DNA of 64,000 bases from Phenylobacterium sp. GTDB lineage: Bacteria; Pseudomonadota; Alphaproteobacteria; Caulobacterales; Caulobacteraceae. Of this stretch, positions 10,888-19,880 are shown in pieces. The stretch is from contig NZ_PNLB01000006.1 of assembly GCF_013822795.1 (NCBI RefSeq), forward strand, positions 62,001 through 126,000, given 5' to 3'. Both the position numbers and the translations under genes were made by a program. The notes beneath the pieces were generated by a model that was not told the origin of the DNA, ran no database searches, and was given only the letters and a program-made list of their open reading frames with translations. The stretch's first letter is position 1. Each line of letters begins with the position of its first letter.

Positions 10888-12101
10888 CCACTGATCGCAG
10901 CCGGGCGTTTTCGCCCATGGTGATGTTGGTGCTGGTGCTGGTCGGCTGCGTGTCGCTGGCTGGTCTCGGACTGCTGGCGGCCTATGAACCGGAGCTGCGT
11001 TCGGGCGACAACGGCCAGGGCCACGCACTGTCGCGCTCGGCGGTCGGCTTCGCCGCCGTGGCGCGTCTGCTGGAAGAGTCGGGAACCCCGGTCGTCATGC
11101 GGCGCGGCGCGCTGTCGGCCACGGCGGGGGAGGGCCTGCTGGTGCTGACGCCAGCCTTGGGCACAAGCCCCACGCGGCTCAGCGACATCGAGCATGCCGG
11201 CCCGGTGCTGGTCGTGCTGCCCAAGTGGGTGACGATCCCGCACCCGGCGCGCCGCAGTTGGGTCCGCGCGGTTGGCGAGGCGCCGGACGTCGCGGTGCTG
11301 AAGGTGCTGCCCGAGCCGTGGCGACAAGGGCTGACCCTGCAGCGGCGGCCTGGGAGCGCGTCGGTGCGTCTGGCGCGGCCGGATGGGCGACCCGTCGGGG
11401 TGCAGCCGCGCATCGAGAACCTGGCGACCCTGTCCGGGCCGGGTTGGATCCCGGTCGTCGTCGATGACGCCGGCCGCGGCGTGCTGGTGATGAACCAGAA
11501 GACTGGCGTCTATGTGCTGGCCGATCCGGATTTTCTCGATACGGCGGGGATGAAGACGCTGGCCGGCGCGAGGGCGGCGATCGAACTGCTGTCGGTGATC
11601 CGCGCCCAGGGCGTTCCGGTTGTCTTCGACCTGACGCTGCACGGCTTCGAGCGCTCGCTCAATCCGCTGCGCCTGATGCTGGAGCCGCCGCTGCTGGGCG
11701 CGACGCTCTGCCTGCTGGCGGCGCTGATCCTGGTCGGCGTGCAGGCGGCGGTGCGGTTCGGACCGGCGCAGGGGCAGGCGCGCGCCGTGGCGCTGGGCAA
11801 GCGGGCGCTAGCGGACAACACCGCCGGCCTGGTCCGCATGGCGCGGCGCGAGCACCGAATGGCCGCGCCCTACGCAGAGATGGTGCGGGCCGAGGCCGCG
11901 CGTGCGGTCGGGGCGCCGCGGGGGCTCGAGGGCGACGAACTGGACGCCGTGCTGGATCGCCTTGGCGCCGCCAGCGGAGCCTCGCACCGAATTTCGAACC
12001 TGATCGAACGCGCCCGGGCGGCGCGCACCAAGGCGGATCTGATGGAGGTCGCCCGAGACCTCTATCGTTGGAGACTGGAGATGATGCGTGAACGTCGCTG
12101 A
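10884..12101 (+). CDS. DUF4350 domain protein
   Basis: A 405-residue protein with an N-terminal membrane segment ([20 protein letters not shown]), a central domain of DUF4350 type (a GldG/IFT52-like fold) covering about 45-245, a second membrane segment near 262-285 ([18 protein letters not shown]) and a basic C-terminal cytoplasmic tail. The domain contains [19 protein letters not shown], as usual for the family in this type of operon. ATG at 10884 sits in an ATGA overlap with the DUF4129 gene; the end overlaps the MoxR gene by 14 bases. Probably a membrane-anchored partner of the MoxR ATPase; its exact role is unknown. Confidence 0.78.
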   Translation: MTTDRSRAFSPMVMLVLVLVGCVSLAGLGLLAAYEPELRSGDNGQGHALSRSAVGFAAVARLLEESGTPVVMRRGALSATAGEGLLVLTPALGTSPTRLSDIEHAGPVLVVLPKWVTIPHPARRSWVRAVGEAPDVAVLKVLPEPWRQGLTLQRRPGSASVRLARPDGRPVGVQPRIENLATLSGPGWIPVVVDDAGRGVLVMNQKTGVYVLADPDFLDTAGMKTLAGARAAIELLSVIRAQGVPVVFDLTLHGFERSLNPLRLMLEPPLLGATLCLLAALILVGVQAAVRFGPAQGQARAVALGKRALADNTAGLVRMARREHRMAAPYAEMVRAEAARAVGAPRGLEGDELDAVLDRLGAASGASHRISNLIERARAARTKADLMEVARDLYRWRLEMMRERR

Positions 12102-13044
12102 GGTGAAGGCGCTGGCCGAGGGTATTCGCGGCGAGATCGGCAAGGCGGTCATCGGCCAGGAGACGGCGGTGGGCCTGCTGCTGACCGCGCTGTTTGCGGG
12201 CGGCCACGTACTGCTCGAAGGTCCTCCGGGCACGGCCAAGACCCTGCTGGCCCAGACCTTCGCCGCCAGCCTGGGCCTGGACTACGGCCGCATCCAGTTC
12301 ACGCCGGACCTGATGCCGGGCGACATCATCGGCGCCAACCTGTTCAACTTCCAGACCAGCACCTTCACGCTGACTCGCGGGCCGGTGTTCTGTGAACTGC
12401 TGCTGGCCGACGAGATCAACCGAACCCCGCCCAAGACGCAGGCGGCGCTGCTGGAGGCCATGCAGGAGCGGCGCATCACCATCGACGGGCAATCGCATGA
12501 ACTGAGCGCGCGGTTCACGGTCGTCGCGACCCAGAACCCGATCGAGCAGCAGGGCACCTATCCGCTGCCGGAGGCGCAGCTGGACCGGTTCCTGTTCAAG
12601 CACGTGCTGGACTATCCGGGCCGTACCGACGAACTGGCGATCGTGAGCGCGCATGGCTCGCGCGCAGGGCTGCCGAGCCCGGCCGAGCTTGGCGTACGCA
12701 CAGTGCTCGACCGGGCGGGCGTGGAGGCGGCGGTGGCGGCGGTCGCCCAGGTGCGACTGACCGACGAGGTCGCGGCCTACATCGTCGATCTGATCCGGGC
12801 CACGCGTGAATCGGCCGACATCGAGACCGGGGCCTCGCCGCGGGCCGGCGCCATGCTGGCGCTGGCGGCGCGCGCGCACGCCGCGCTGGACGGACGCGAC
12901 TATGTGATCCCCGATGACGTCAAGACGCTGGCGCCGCCGGCCCTCCGTCACCGGGTGATCCTGTCGCCGGCGGCCGAGATCGAGGGGCGTCGCGTCGACC
13001 AGGTGCTGGCAGCGCTGATCGACCAGGTGGCGGCCCCGCGGTGA
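12088..13044 (+). CDS. MoxR family AAA+ ATPase
   Basis: A cytoplasmic AAA+ chaperone-like ATPase of 318 residues. Walker A is GPPGTAKT (45-52), Walker B is LLLADEINR (about 106-114), and sensor 1 ([24 protein letters not shown], shortened in family logos to ATQNP and LPEAQLDRF) carries the arginine finger region typical of MoxR. The C-terminal lid has the family sequence [21 protein letters not shown]. MoxR ATPases remodel or activate protein partners that carry von Willebrand A domains, here probably the downstream DUF58 protein. The start is GTG, 14 bases inside the preceding gene; the stop is within a GTGA overlap with the next gene. Confidence 0.92.
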   Translation: MNVAEVKALAEGIRGEIGKAVIGQETAVGLLLTALFAGGHVLLEGPPGTAKTLLAQTFAASLGLDYGRIQFTPDLMPGDIIGANLFNFQTSTFTLTRGPVFCELLLADEINRTPPKTQAALLEAMQERRITIDGQSHELSARFTVVATQNPIEQQGTYPLPEAQLDRFLFKHVLDYPGRTDELAIVSAHGSRAGLPSPAELGVRTVLDRAGVEAAVAAVAQVRLTDEVAAYIVDLIRATRESADIETGASPRAGAMLALAARAHAALDGRDYVIPDDVKTLAPPALRHRVILSPAAEIEGRRVDQVLAALIDQVAAPR

Positions 13045-14351
13045 TCTATCCGACGCGACGCGCTGCCTTGGCCGTCGCGGCTGGAGCGCCCCTCGCGCTG
13101 ATCGCGGGGAGCGTGGCCGAACCATTGTGGGCGGTCGGCCTGGCCTGGGCTGCGGTGCTGCTGTTGCTGATGTTCGTCGACGCGATGCAGTCGGCGGCGC
13201 GCGATGGGGTGACGCTGGACGCCGTTCCGCCGCTGAGCGCCGCGGTCGCGCGGCCGGGCGAGGCGCGGTTCGTTGCGCGGTTCGCCGGAACGGCGCCGCG
13301 CTCGTTGGAGGCGGCGCTGGCGGCGGGCGAGCGCCTGGGCCTGGCGACGCGGGGCGTGACCGCCGAGATCGAGGACGGCGCGGCCGAGATCTGCATGGCC
13401 TTCACGCCGCAGCGTCGCGGCCTGGTGGCCCTTGAGGCGCTCTGGATCCGCTGGCGGGGTCCGTTGGGCCTGGTCTGGAAGCAGAAGACCTTCGCGCTCG
13501 ACTACAACCTGGCAGTCACCACCGACCTGCAATGGGTCCGTGACGAGGCCGTGCGCCTGTTCGCCCGCAACGCGCTGTTTGGCGCCAAGGCGCAGATCGA
13601 GATCGGGGAGGGATCGGAGTTCCACGCGCTGCGTGATTTCCAGCCGGGGATGGATCGGCGGGCGGTGGACTGGAAGCAGTCGGCGCGTCACGCGCTGCTG
13701 CTGGCCAAGGAGTTCCGGACCGAGCGCAACCACAACGTCGTCATGGCGATGGACTGCGGCCGCGCGATGAGCGAGCCCATCGACGGCGCGCCGCGGATCG
13801 ATCGCGCGATCAATGGCGCGCTGCTGCTCGCCCACGCCTGCCTGCGCTCGGGCGACCGGGCCGGCCTGTTCGCGTTCGATGCGGCGCCGCGGCTGTCGAC
13901 CGGCGCAGTGGGCGGACCCAGCGCCTTCGGGGTGCTGCAGCAGATGGCCGACCGCATCGACTATTCGACCGAGGAGACCAACTACACGTTGGGGCTTTCG
14001 GTGCTGGCCGGCGAGTTGCAGCGGCGCTCGCTGATCGTGGTGTTCACCGACTTCACCGACCAGACCGCGGCCCAGTTGATGATCGAGTCGGTTGGTCGCC
14101 TGGTTGGCCGGCACCTGATCATGTTCGTCGTCCTGCAGGACAAGGAGCTGGGAGAGATGATCGCCGCGGAGCCGAGGGAGCCGGAGGACGTCGCCCGGGC
14201 CGTGTTCGCCGGCAGTCTGCGGCGTGAGCGGGAACTGGTGATCTCGCGGCTGCGCCGGCTGGGCGTGCACATCGTCGAGACGCCGGCCGAACGGATCGGC
14301 CCGTCGGTGATCAACGCCTATCTGGACCTCAAGCGGAAGGACCTGTTGTGA
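13041..14351 (+). CDS. DUF58 (VWA-like) protein
   Basis: A 436-residue membrane-anchored protein. Two hydrophobic segments near the N-terminus (about 8-48) are followed by an Ig-like region and then the DUF58 signature at roughly 195-215 ([19 protein letters not shown]). The domain continues as a von Willebrand A-like fold: [12 protein letters not shown] carries a degenerate metal-binding motif and VVFTDFTD sits further on. DUF58 proteins are the standard partners of MoxR ATPases. The GTG start overlaps the MoxR stop (GTGA) and the stop overlaps the next GTG, so translation is coupled on both sides. Confidence 0.9.
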   Translation: MIYPTRRAALAVAAGAPLALIAGSVAEPLWAVGLAWAAVLLLLMFVDAMQSAARDGVTLDAVPPLSAAVARPGEARFVARFAGTAPRSLEAALAAGERLGLATRGVTAEIEDGAAEICMAFTPQRRGLVALEALWIRWRGPLGLVWKQKTFALDYNLAVTTDLQWVRDEAVRLFARNALFGAKAQIEIGEGSEFHALRDFQPGMDRRAVDWKQSARHALLLAKEFRTERNHNVVMAMDCGRAMSEPIDGAPRIDRAINGALLLAHACLRSGDRAGLFAFDAAPRLSTGAVGGPSAFGVLQQMADRIDYSTEETNYTLGLSVLAGELQRRSLIVVFTDFTDQTAAQLMIESVGRLVGRHLIMFVVLQDKELGEMIAAEPREPEDVARAVFAGSLRRERELVISRLRRLGVHIVETPAERIGPSVINAYLDLKRKDLL

Positions 14352-15343
14352 CCGCTGCGCTCAAGAGCCAGCGCTTCCGCGAGGAGCGAGAGGCCGACTG
14401 GAAGCGTCTGGAGCGGCTGATGGACCGCGCCGAGAAGCGCTCGGTCGCCAGCCTGTCAGACGATGAAATCCTGGCGATCCCTGTGCTGTACCGCTCGACG
14501 CTGTCGGCCCTGAGCGTGGCGCGCGAGACCTCGCTGGACCGCGGCTTGATCGACTACCTCGAGGTGCTGTCGGCGCGCGCCTATTTCTTCGTCTATGGCT
14601 CGCGCTCGACACTGCTGGATCGGCTGGGCGGGTTCTTCCGCAAGGACTGGCCGGCGGCGGTGCGCGGCGTCTGGCGCGAGACCGTCGTGGCGGCGCTGCT
14701 GACGGCGCTGGGCGCGGTCGCAGCGGCGCTGCTGATCGCCCACGATGCGCAGTGGTACCACGTGTTCGTGCCCGAAGCCCTGGCTGGCGGGCGTGATCCG
14801 GCGGCCAGCACCGAGGCGCTGCGCGAGATGCTCTATGACGGCGGGGGCTCGGGCGACGGCTTGTCGGTGTTCGCCACCTTCCTGTTCACCCACAACGCCC
14901 AGGTGGCTCTGTTGGCGTTCGCGCTAGGGTTTGCGTTCTGCGTCCCGAGCCTGATGCTGCTGATCTACAACGGCGCGACGCTGGGCGCCTTTCTCACGCT
15001 CTACTTCAGCCGCGGACTGGGCTTCGAGCTCGGCGGCTGGCTGCTGATCCATGGAGTCACCGAACTGTTCGCCGTCATGCTGGCGGGGGCTGCCGGGATC
15101 AGGGTCGGCTGGTCGCTGGCCTTCCCGGGCGTGCTGTCGCGACTTGACGCCCTGACGGCTGCGGGGCGGACCGCCGGCGCCGTGATGGGCGGGGTGGTGG
15201 TGATGCTGTTCTTCGCCGGCCTGCTGGAAGGCTTCGGCCGGCAGCTGATCAACAACGACCTGATCCGCTATGCGGTCGCCGCGACCACGGCTCTGCTATG
15301 GGCGGTGTACTTCTACGGCCCGCGCCGCGAGGCCCGCTCGTGA
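14348..15343 (+). CDS. Stage II sporulation protein M-like membrane protein
   Basis: A 331-residue integral membrane protein of the SpoIIM family in a non-sporulating bacterium. The soluble N-terminal 110 residues (RFREEREADWKRLERLMDRAEKR) are helical and precede about five membrane segments between residues 115 and 325. The core has GYNGATLGAF-like family character (LIYNGATLGAFLTLYFSRGL) and the HGVTELFA motif of SpoIIM homologues. In proteobacteria this protein usually occurs beside RDD, DUF58 and MoxR genes, as here. The GTG start overlaps the previous stop and the stop overlaps the RDD start. Confidence 0.87.
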   Translation: MTAALKSQRFREEREADWKRLERLMDRAEKRSVASLSDDEILAIPVLYRSTLSALSVARETSLDRGLIDYLEVLSARAYFFVYGSRSTLLDRLGGFFRKDWPAAVRGVWRETVVAALLTALGAVAAALLIAHDAQWYHVFVPEALAGGRDPAASTEALREMLYDGGGSGDGLSVFATFLFTHNAQVALLAFALGFAFCVPSLMLLIYNGATLGAFLTLYFSRGLGFELGGWLLIHGVTELFAVMLAGAAGIRVGWSLAFPGVLSRLDALTAAGRTAGAVMGGVVVMLFFAGLLEGFGRQLINNDLIRYAVAATTALLWAVYFYGPRREARS

Positions 15344-16200
15344 GCGCCGGTGACAAGGCCACGCGCGTCTTCGTAACGCCCGAGGGCGTCGATCTGCGGT
15401 TGCAGATCGGCGACGGCGGTCAGCGCGCGGCGGCCTTCTTCATCGACACGGTGATCATTGTTGCGGCGCTGATTGCGCTGACCATGCTGGCCTTTGCGGC
15501 GGGGCTGACCACCGGCGGGCAGGCGGGGACGGAGATCGCCGCGATCATCTGGCTGCTGGTCGCCTTTCTGCTCCGCAACTTCTACTTCACCGCCTTCGAA
15601 CTGGGCGCGGCGGCGGCGACGCCCGGCAAGCGGCTTGTGGGCCTGCGCGTGGCGGCGCGCGATGGCGGGCGGCTGCGGGCGGAGGGCGTGTTGGTCCGCA
15701 ACGCCATGCGCGAGCTGGAAGTGTTCATGCCGCTGTCGGTGATCATGATCCGGACTCAGGAAGGCGGCGGGCAGGCGTGGATGTACCTGCTGGCCGTGAT
15801 CTGGGTGGGGATCTTCGCGCTGTTCCCGCTGTTCAACCGCGACCGATTGCGGATCGGCGACCTGGTCGGCGGCACTTGGGTCGTGCGCACGCCGAGCCAG
15901 CGCCTGACCCGAGACATGGCGGTCGAGGGCTCCGAGCGGCTGGTGCGCTACCCGTTCACGCCCACACAGCTCGACGCGTACGGGGAGAAGGAACTGCACG
16001 TCCTGGAGGAGGTGATCCGGCGTCGTGATCGCCGCACTGTGCGCGCGGTGGCCGAAAGGATCAGCGCCAAGATCGCCTGGAGCGCGTCGCCGGATCAGGA
16101 CGACTACGACTTTCTCAGCGCTTACTACGCCGCGCTGCGCGGCCGCCTGGAGGGACGGATGCTGATGGGCCGGCGGCGGCGCGACAAGCACGCCGCCTGA
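15340..16200 (+). CDS. RDD family membrane protein
   Basis: Last gene of the operon, 286 residues. It begins with the RDD-family lead VTPEGVDLRLQIGDGGQRAA, followed by about three membrane segments (31-58, 66-90, 140-165). The region TPGKRLVGLRVAARDGG is characteristic of the family. The C-terminal 90 residues are soluble and charged. GTG at 15340 lies in a GTGA overlap with the SpoIIM-like gene; an in-frame ATG 14 codons upstream would give an unlikely extension into that gene. It converges on the next gene, with four bases between the stops. Function unknown; probably part of a membrane complex with the SpoIIM-like, DUF4350 and DUF4129 proteins. Confidence 0.85.
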   Translation: MSAGDKATRVFVTPEGVDLRLQIGDGGQRAAAFFIDTVIIVAALIALTMLAFAAGLTTGGQAGTEIAAIIWLLVAFLLRNFYFTAFELGAAAATPGKRLVGLRVAARDGGRLRAEGVLVRNAMRELEVFMPLSVIMIRTQEGGGQAWMYLLAVIWVGIFALFPLFNRDRLRIGDLVGGTWVVRTPSQRLTRDMAVEGSERLVRYPFTPTQLDAYGEKELHVLEEVIRRRDRRTVRAVAERISAKIAWSASPDQDDYDFLSAYYAALRGRLEGRMLMGRRRRDKHAA

Positions 16201-16204
16201 CGGA

Positions 16205-16990
16205 TCAGTCGAACACGGCGGCCAGCTGCGCGGGGCCGACGCCCTCCTTGATCATCCGCAGTTCGTAGTAGATGGCGGCGACGCCGGCCGACAGGAGCAC
16301 GCCGCTAGCGGCGCCCAGAATCGCGTTGGAGGCGGTGGCGGCGATCGCCATGCCGCTGAAGCCGCCGCCAATCGCCGCAGCGACGCCGAAGATTCCGCTG
16401 ACAACCGTCGAGATGACGATGTAGGCGACGATGTAGACGACCAGCAGGCCAAAGATCGGCCAGCGATGGCCGCTTGTCAGCCTGCGACTGCGCCCCAGGC
16501 TGCCAAACACTCCTGGCCGCTCGATCACGTAGGCTGGGGTGGCGACGATCCAGACCACGGCGAGAATGACTCCGGGCACGATCAGGAACAGGAACCCGAT
16601 CGCGACCGACAGCCCGATGACGATCGCCAGTCCGATAAGCGGAAGGATCGACGACATGGACCGGCCCAGTTCGCTGAATGCGGAGGTTGGATCGCCGTTG
16701 AGGGTCGCGACGGTGGCGCGGACGGTCGTCGCCTGCAGCAGGACCGAGCCGATCAGGCTGAATATGTAGCCGGCGATCAGCAGGAGCAGACCTGAACCGA
16801 CGGATGCGGCGCCGCCTTCTATAGGCGTGGTCAACGCGACCTGGCCCCATCCCAGGAGCGCGGCTGGGAGGCCCGCCAGCAGCACGGCCAGAATCGCCAG
16901 TTCACGGAAGTTGGCCATGACGACTTGGAAGGTGTTCGACACCACCCGGCCGAAATCGAAGCTCGCGCTGGCAGTCGGTGCTGTCGTCAT
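16205..16990 (-). CDS. Polytopic membrane protein, YciC / GDPD-membrane-domain type
   Basis: A 261-residue protein with about six hydrophobic segments. The N-terminal FDFGRVVSNTFQVVMANFRELAILAVL and the segment FLIVPGVILAVVWIVATPAYVIE (residues about 130-155) resemble the glycerophosphoryl-diester-phosphodiesterase membrane domain and YciC-like families; there is no catalytic GDPD domain. It stands alone on the minus strand between the RDD operon (convergent) and rplI. Function unknown. The family assignment is by general similarity and only moderately sure. Confidence 0.65.
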   Translation of the reverse strand: MTTAPTASASFDFGRVVSNTFQVVMANFRELAILAVLLAGLPAALLGWGQVALTTPIEGGAASVGSGLLLLIAGYIFSLIGSVLLQATTVRATVATLNGDPTSAFSELGRSMSSILPLIGLAIVIGLSVAIGFLFLIVPGVILAVVWIVATPAYVIERPGVFGSLGRSRRLTSGHRWPIFGLLVVYIVAYIVISTVVSGIFGVAAAIGGGFSGMAIAATASNAILGAASGVLLSAGVAAIYYELRMIKEGVGPAQLAAVFD

Positions 16991-17066
16991 CCCCGTATCC
17001 CCATCTTGGACGCGGGGTCAGATCATCATGGGGCGTGGCGGCTTGAAACTGCAATCTTGAGTGCAG

Positions 17067-17106
17067 TCAAAATGAAAGCGGCGCGGATCCGAGGACCCGC
17101 GCCGCT
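17067..17106 (-). terminator. Intrinsic terminator of rpsF-rpsR-rplI
   Basis: AGCGGCGCGG (17077-17086) pairs perfectly with CCGCGCCGCT (17097-17106) around a 10-base loop. Read on the minus strand, the stem follows the rplI stop codon by 27 bases and is followed by TTTCATTTT, so it is a convincing factor-independent terminator. Confidence 0.8.
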
Positions 17107-17133
17107 CCTGAAGTCTTTGGACTGCGTCCGGCG

Positions 17134-17718
17134 TTAGTGGTCGCCGTAGTCGCCGTCCTGTTGGCCAGCGCCGCCTTCCAGCATGTCCTGGGCGGCTTGC
17201 TCATCGGCCGCGCGATCTTCCTCGAATTGCGAGGCGATCACGTTTTCACCGCGGGCTTGGCGCTCGGCCTCGTCCTGGCTGCGGGCGATGTTGATGTTGA
17301 CGTTGACGGTCACTTCCGCGTGCAGGCGAACCTTCACGGGGTGAACGCCGAGCGTCTTGATCGGCTTGTCGAGAATGACCATGGCGCGGTCGATCTTGCC
17401 GCCTTCGGCATTGACCATGTCGGCCACGTCGCGACCCGTCACCGAACCGTAGAGTTGGCCGGTTTCGCCAGCCTGACGGATCAGGATGTACGAGGTGCCG
17501 TCCAGGGCTTCGCCAGCCTTGCCGGCGGCGTCCTTGGTCTTCTGGTTGCGGGCTTCGATCTCGGCGCGCTGGGCGTCGAAGACCTTCAGGTTCGCGGCGG
17601 TCGCGCGCAGGGCCTTCTGGCGGGGCAGAAGGTAGTTGCGGGCGTAGCCGTCTTTGACGGTGACCACGTCGCCCAGGCCGCCACGGCCTTCGACGCGTTC
17701 GAGCAGAACAACTTTCAT
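17134..17718 (-). CDS. rplI: 50S ribosomal protein L9
   Basis: L9 binds 23S rRNA and helps keep the reading frame. The N-terminal RNA-binding domain is clear (MKVVLLERVEGRGGLGDVV, KDGYARNYLLPRQKALRA), joined by a long connecting helix to a C-terminal domain with GSVTGRDVADMV and HPVKVRLHAEVTVNVNI. At 194 residues it is longer than enterobacterial L9 (about 149); the acidic, Gln-rich C-terminal extension is common in alphaproteobacteria. It is last in rpsF-rpsR-rplI, 13 bases after rpsR, and followed by a strong terminator. Confidence 0.98.
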   Translation of the reverse strand: MKVVLLERVEGRGGLGDVVTVKDGYARNYLLPRQKALRATAANLKVFDAQRAEIEARNQKTKDAAGKAGEALDGTSYILIRQAGETGQLYGSVTGRDVADMVNAEGGKIDRAMVILDKPIKTLGVHPVKVRLHAEVTVNVNINIARSQDEAERQARGENVIASQFEEDRAADEQAAQDMLEGGAGQQDGDYGDH

Positions 17719-17731
17719 GTGTCGGTCCCCC

Positions 17732-18004
17732 TTACTTCACGACGTAGGGCAGGAGGGCGAGGAAGCGAGCGCGCTTGATGGCGCGAGCCAGTTCGCGTTG
17801 CTTCTTGGCCGACACCGCAGTGATGCGCGACGGCACGATCTTGCCGCGCTCGGAGACGTAGCGCTGCAGCAGCTTCACGTCCTTGTAGTCGATCTTCGGA
17901 GCGTTGGCGCCGGAGAACGGGCACACCTTGCGGCGGCGGAAGAACGGGCGGCGGGCGCCGCCAGCGGCGGGAGCAGCCGGAGCCGCGGAGGTTTCGTCAG
18001 TCAT
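17732..18004 (-). CDS. rpsR: 30S ribosomal protein S18
   Basis: A 90-residue S18 that binds S6 and the 16S rRNA platform. After an Ala/Pro/Gly-rich 20-residue extension, the conserved core is visible: [34 protein letters not shown] (shortened), [23 protein letters not shown]. It lies between rpsF (17 bases upstream) and rplI (13 bases downstream) in the standard order. Confidence 0.98.
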   Translation of the reverse strand: MTDETSAAPAAPAAGGARRPFFRRRKVCPFSGANAPKIDYKDVKLLQRYVSERGKIVPSRITAVSAKKQRELARAIKRARFLALLPYVVK

Positions 18005-18021
18005 GGTGATCCCTCCCTTTC

Positions 18022-18384
18022 TTAGCTTTGGAATTCTTCACGGCGCGGTTCGCGTTCGCGATCGCGGCGAGCCAGAACCGGGGAGAGCTCGAGATCGAGT
18101 TCCTCGACGCGGACGGTCAGGGTGCGCAGAACGTCTTCGTTCAGGCCCAGCTGACGCTCCATCTCCTTCACCGCCGCCGGGGGGGCGTCGATGGCGAGCA
18201 GGGAGTAGTGCCCCTTGCGGTTCTTCTTGATGCGGTAGGTGAGGTTCCGAAGACCCCAGTACTCGATCTTCGCGACGGACCCGCCGCCTTCTTCGATCAG
18301 AGCCTTGATTTGGTCGTTCAGGGCTTCAGCCTGTTGCGGCGAGATATCCTGCCGCGAAATAACAACGTGCTCGTAGAGCGCCAT
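18022..18384 (-). CDS. rpsF: 30S ribosomal protein S6
   Basis: S6 of 120 residues, starting [15 protein letters not shown]. It has the ferredoxin-like S6 fold with [18 protein letters not shown] at residues about 44-61, and a charged C-terminal tail rich in Arg and Glu ([12 protein letters not shown]). The frame stays open 38 codons upstream, but ATG 18382-18384 gives the family start and follows a run GGAAAAGGAAAC. It is first in the operon, with a structured leader and a plausible promoter. Confidence 0.98.
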   Translation of the reverse strand: MALYEHVVISRQDISPQQAEALNDQIKALIEEGGGSVAKIEYWGLRNLTYRIKKNRKGHYSLLAIDAPPAAVKEMERQLGLNEDVLRTLTVRVEELDLELSPVLARRDREREPRREEFQS

Positions 18385-18415
18385 GTTTCCTTTTCCCATT
18401 TGGAAGGCGGCGCGC

Positions 18416-18436
18416 CCGACACCGGGTAAGTGTCGG
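18416..18436 (-). promoter_or_regulatory. Leader hairpin upstream of rpsF (candidate S6:S18 autoregulatory element)
   Basis: Read on the minus strand, CCGACAC, the loop TTACCCG and GTGTCGG form a perfect 7-bp stem-loop whose end is 31 bases before the rpsF start. Many bacteria carry an S6:S18-binding RNA in exactly this leader, with a conserved CCG element; this hairpin has CCG in its loop. The match to the described element is by position and partial sequence only. Confidence 0.45.
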
Positions 18437-18460
18437 AAACGATGGCTCTTGTGGCGCGGC

Positions 18461-18479
18461 GATCGGGAGTTTCCCGATC
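18461..18479 (-). other. Second perfect hairpin in the rpsF leader
   Basis: GATCGGGA and TCCCGATC form an 8-bp stem with a 3-base loop, between the predicted promoter and the first leader hairpin. No T-run follows on the minus strand, so it is not an obvious terminator. It may be part of the same leader regulatory structure. Confidence 0.4.
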
Positions 18480-18522
18480 CTTTCGCGTTCCGGCCCAAGA
18501 CCGCCTTCCGTGAAGAGGCGGG

Positions 18523-18551
18523 CTAGTACGGGAAAAGCGGTTGTAGGGCAA
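18523..18551 (-). promoter_or_regulatory. Candidate promoter of rpsF-rpsR-rplI
   Basis: On the minus strand, TTGCCC (18546-18551) is separated by 17 bases from TACTAG (18523-18528), a reasonable housekeeping-type pair. It would give a leader of about 130 bases containing both hairpins. Inferred from sequence alone. Confidence 0.4.
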
Positions 18552-18622
18552 GGCTTTTCCGCCGTTGCTACGCCTGGGCGCGCGGTGCAGCTTCGGATCT
18601 CTTGCAATCGGGAGTTGGACAC

Positions 18623-19132
18623 ATGCGGGTGCGGATCGGAACGAGCTTGGCCGCGGGACTTGCGGCGATGCTCCTGGCGGGCGCGGCGAGCGCCCAGACC
18701 GCGCCAACGGCCCGTCAGTTGGATCTGGCCCAGCGCTACGTCAAGGCGATGAAGCTGGAGACGACTGTCACCAGCGTGGTGAACCAGTTGGGGCCAACGG
18801 TCATGGGCGGAAGCCTCGACAGTCTGCCCCCGGAGAAGCGCGAGGCGGTCATGGGCGTGGTCCGCGAGGTCTCGCGGAAGATGATGGCCAAGATGAGCAC
18901 GCAGATGGCGCCCATGCTGGCCGAGGTGTTCACCGAGAAAGAACTGGAGGACGTGGTGGCCTTCTACGAAGGGCCGAGCGGCCAGGCCTTGATCGAGAAG
19001 TCCCCGCAGCTCAGCGCCAAGATGGCCCCGCTGATGAACGACCTCATGCCCGAGATGCAGACCGAGATGCTCGCTGGAATGTGCGAGGTGCTCGATTGCG
19101 ATCAGAAGGTTCCGAGGTCGACGGCCTCGTGA
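18623..19132 (+). CDS. Secreted DUF2059 domain protein
   Basis: A 169-residue exported protein. The signal peptide (RIGTSLAAGLAAMLLAGAASA|Q, cleaved near residue 24) is followed by a helical DUF2059 domain: residues about 110-150 include the typical FTEKELEDVVAFYEGPSGQ and a terminal stretch with two Cys (MCEVLDC). The ATG at 18623 is preceded by GGAG with suitable spacing; an upstream TTG in frame is less likely. DUF2059 proteins are periplasmic with unknown function. It converges with the peroxiredoxin gene, leaving three bases between stops. Confidence 0.85.
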   Translation: MRVRIGTSLAAGLAAMLLAGAASAQTAPTARQLDLAQRYVKAMKLETTVTSVVNQLGPTVMGGSLDSLPPEKREAVMGVVREVSRKMMAKMSTQMAPMLAEVFTEKELEDVVAFYEGPSGQALIEKSPQLSAKMAPLMNDLMPEMQTEMLAGMCEVLDCDQKVPRSTAS

Positions 19133-19135
19133 CCG

Positions 19136-19681
19136 CTACTTCGGATGCTTGGCGCGCCAGGCCTTCACCGCCGTGAGGGTCTCGGTGACGTGGTCGTTGG
19201 CCTTCAGGTCGGAATAGGCGTGGATCACCTCGCCGGAGGGCGAGATCACGTATGAGGTTCGGTTCGACCAGCCCGGCTTCACCGCCAGGCTGGCGTCGTA
19301 GGTGGCGGCGATCTTGGCGCTGGGGTCGGCGGCGACCGGGAACTTGCCCGAGCACTTCTCGGTGTCGGCCGAAAACGAGGCGAGCTTGTCGAGGTTGCCG
19401 GCGGTGACGCCGATCACCGTCGCGCCCTGAGCCTTGAACTGGTCGATCGACTCCGCGAACAGGCGCGCCTCGAGGTTGCAGCCGGCGGTCTCGGCGGCCG
19501 GGAAGAAGTACAGCACCACCGGGCCGCTCTTGCGGGCCTGGGCCATCGAAAAGGTTATCGGCTTGCCGGCCTGGAACCCCTGGGCGGTGAAGTCCGGGGC
19601 CTTGGCGCCCTCCTTGAGTGCAGCGAACGCGGGGGTGGCGGCGAGCGCCGCGACGGCGGCGGCGAGGGCGAGACGGCGCAT
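19136..19681 (-). CDS. Exported PrxQ/BCP-type peroxiredoxin
   Basis: A thiol peroxidase of the AhpC/TSA superfamily, 181 residues, with a signal peptide (MRRLALAAAVAALAATPAFA) that sends it to the periplasm. The thioredoxin fold shows APDFTAQGF and LYFFPAAETAGC; the latter keeps the PxxxTxxC active-site pattern with peroxidatic Cys68. The resolving Cys five residues later, seen in many BCP proteins, is absent; a second Cys lies at 110 (TEKCSGKFPV). Expected substrates are peroxides or lipid hydroperoxides, reduced by a thiol donor not encoded here. Confidence 0.85.
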   Translation of the reverse strand: MRRLALAAAVAALAATPAFAALKEGAKAPDFTAQGFQAGKPITFSMAQARKSGPVVLYFFPAAETAGCNLEARLFAESIDQFKAQGATVIGVTAGNLDKLASFSADTEKCSGKFPVAADPSAKIAATYDASLAVKPGWSNRTSYVISPSGEVIHAYSDLKANDHVTETLTAVKAWRAKHPK

Positions 19682-19880
19682 GTGGGATCCTCCGGAATCC
19701 CTTGCACTATAGGCGCCCAGCGGCGGCTTGTCTGCGCGCCGAATGGAGCTCCACGGTCAGCGAACGCTCGTCGTCCCAAGCTTGGCCTTAGTTGACGCCG
19801 CGTTGACCTTCTTTGTTACGGTTATCGCAACAGCGTCATCGTTAACTCATTGATGTTGCGTAGCATCCAGGGGTGGGGCG

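Noticed and set aside
11659..14270. Two long minus-strand frames antisense to the MoxR and DUF58 genes
   Set aside because: No domains, composition typical of antisense high-GC frames, and they conflict with the coupled operon.
19800..19880. Possible CtrA box upstream of cpaB
   Set aside because: Only a half-site (GTTAAC) was seen; the second TTAA at N7 is absent.
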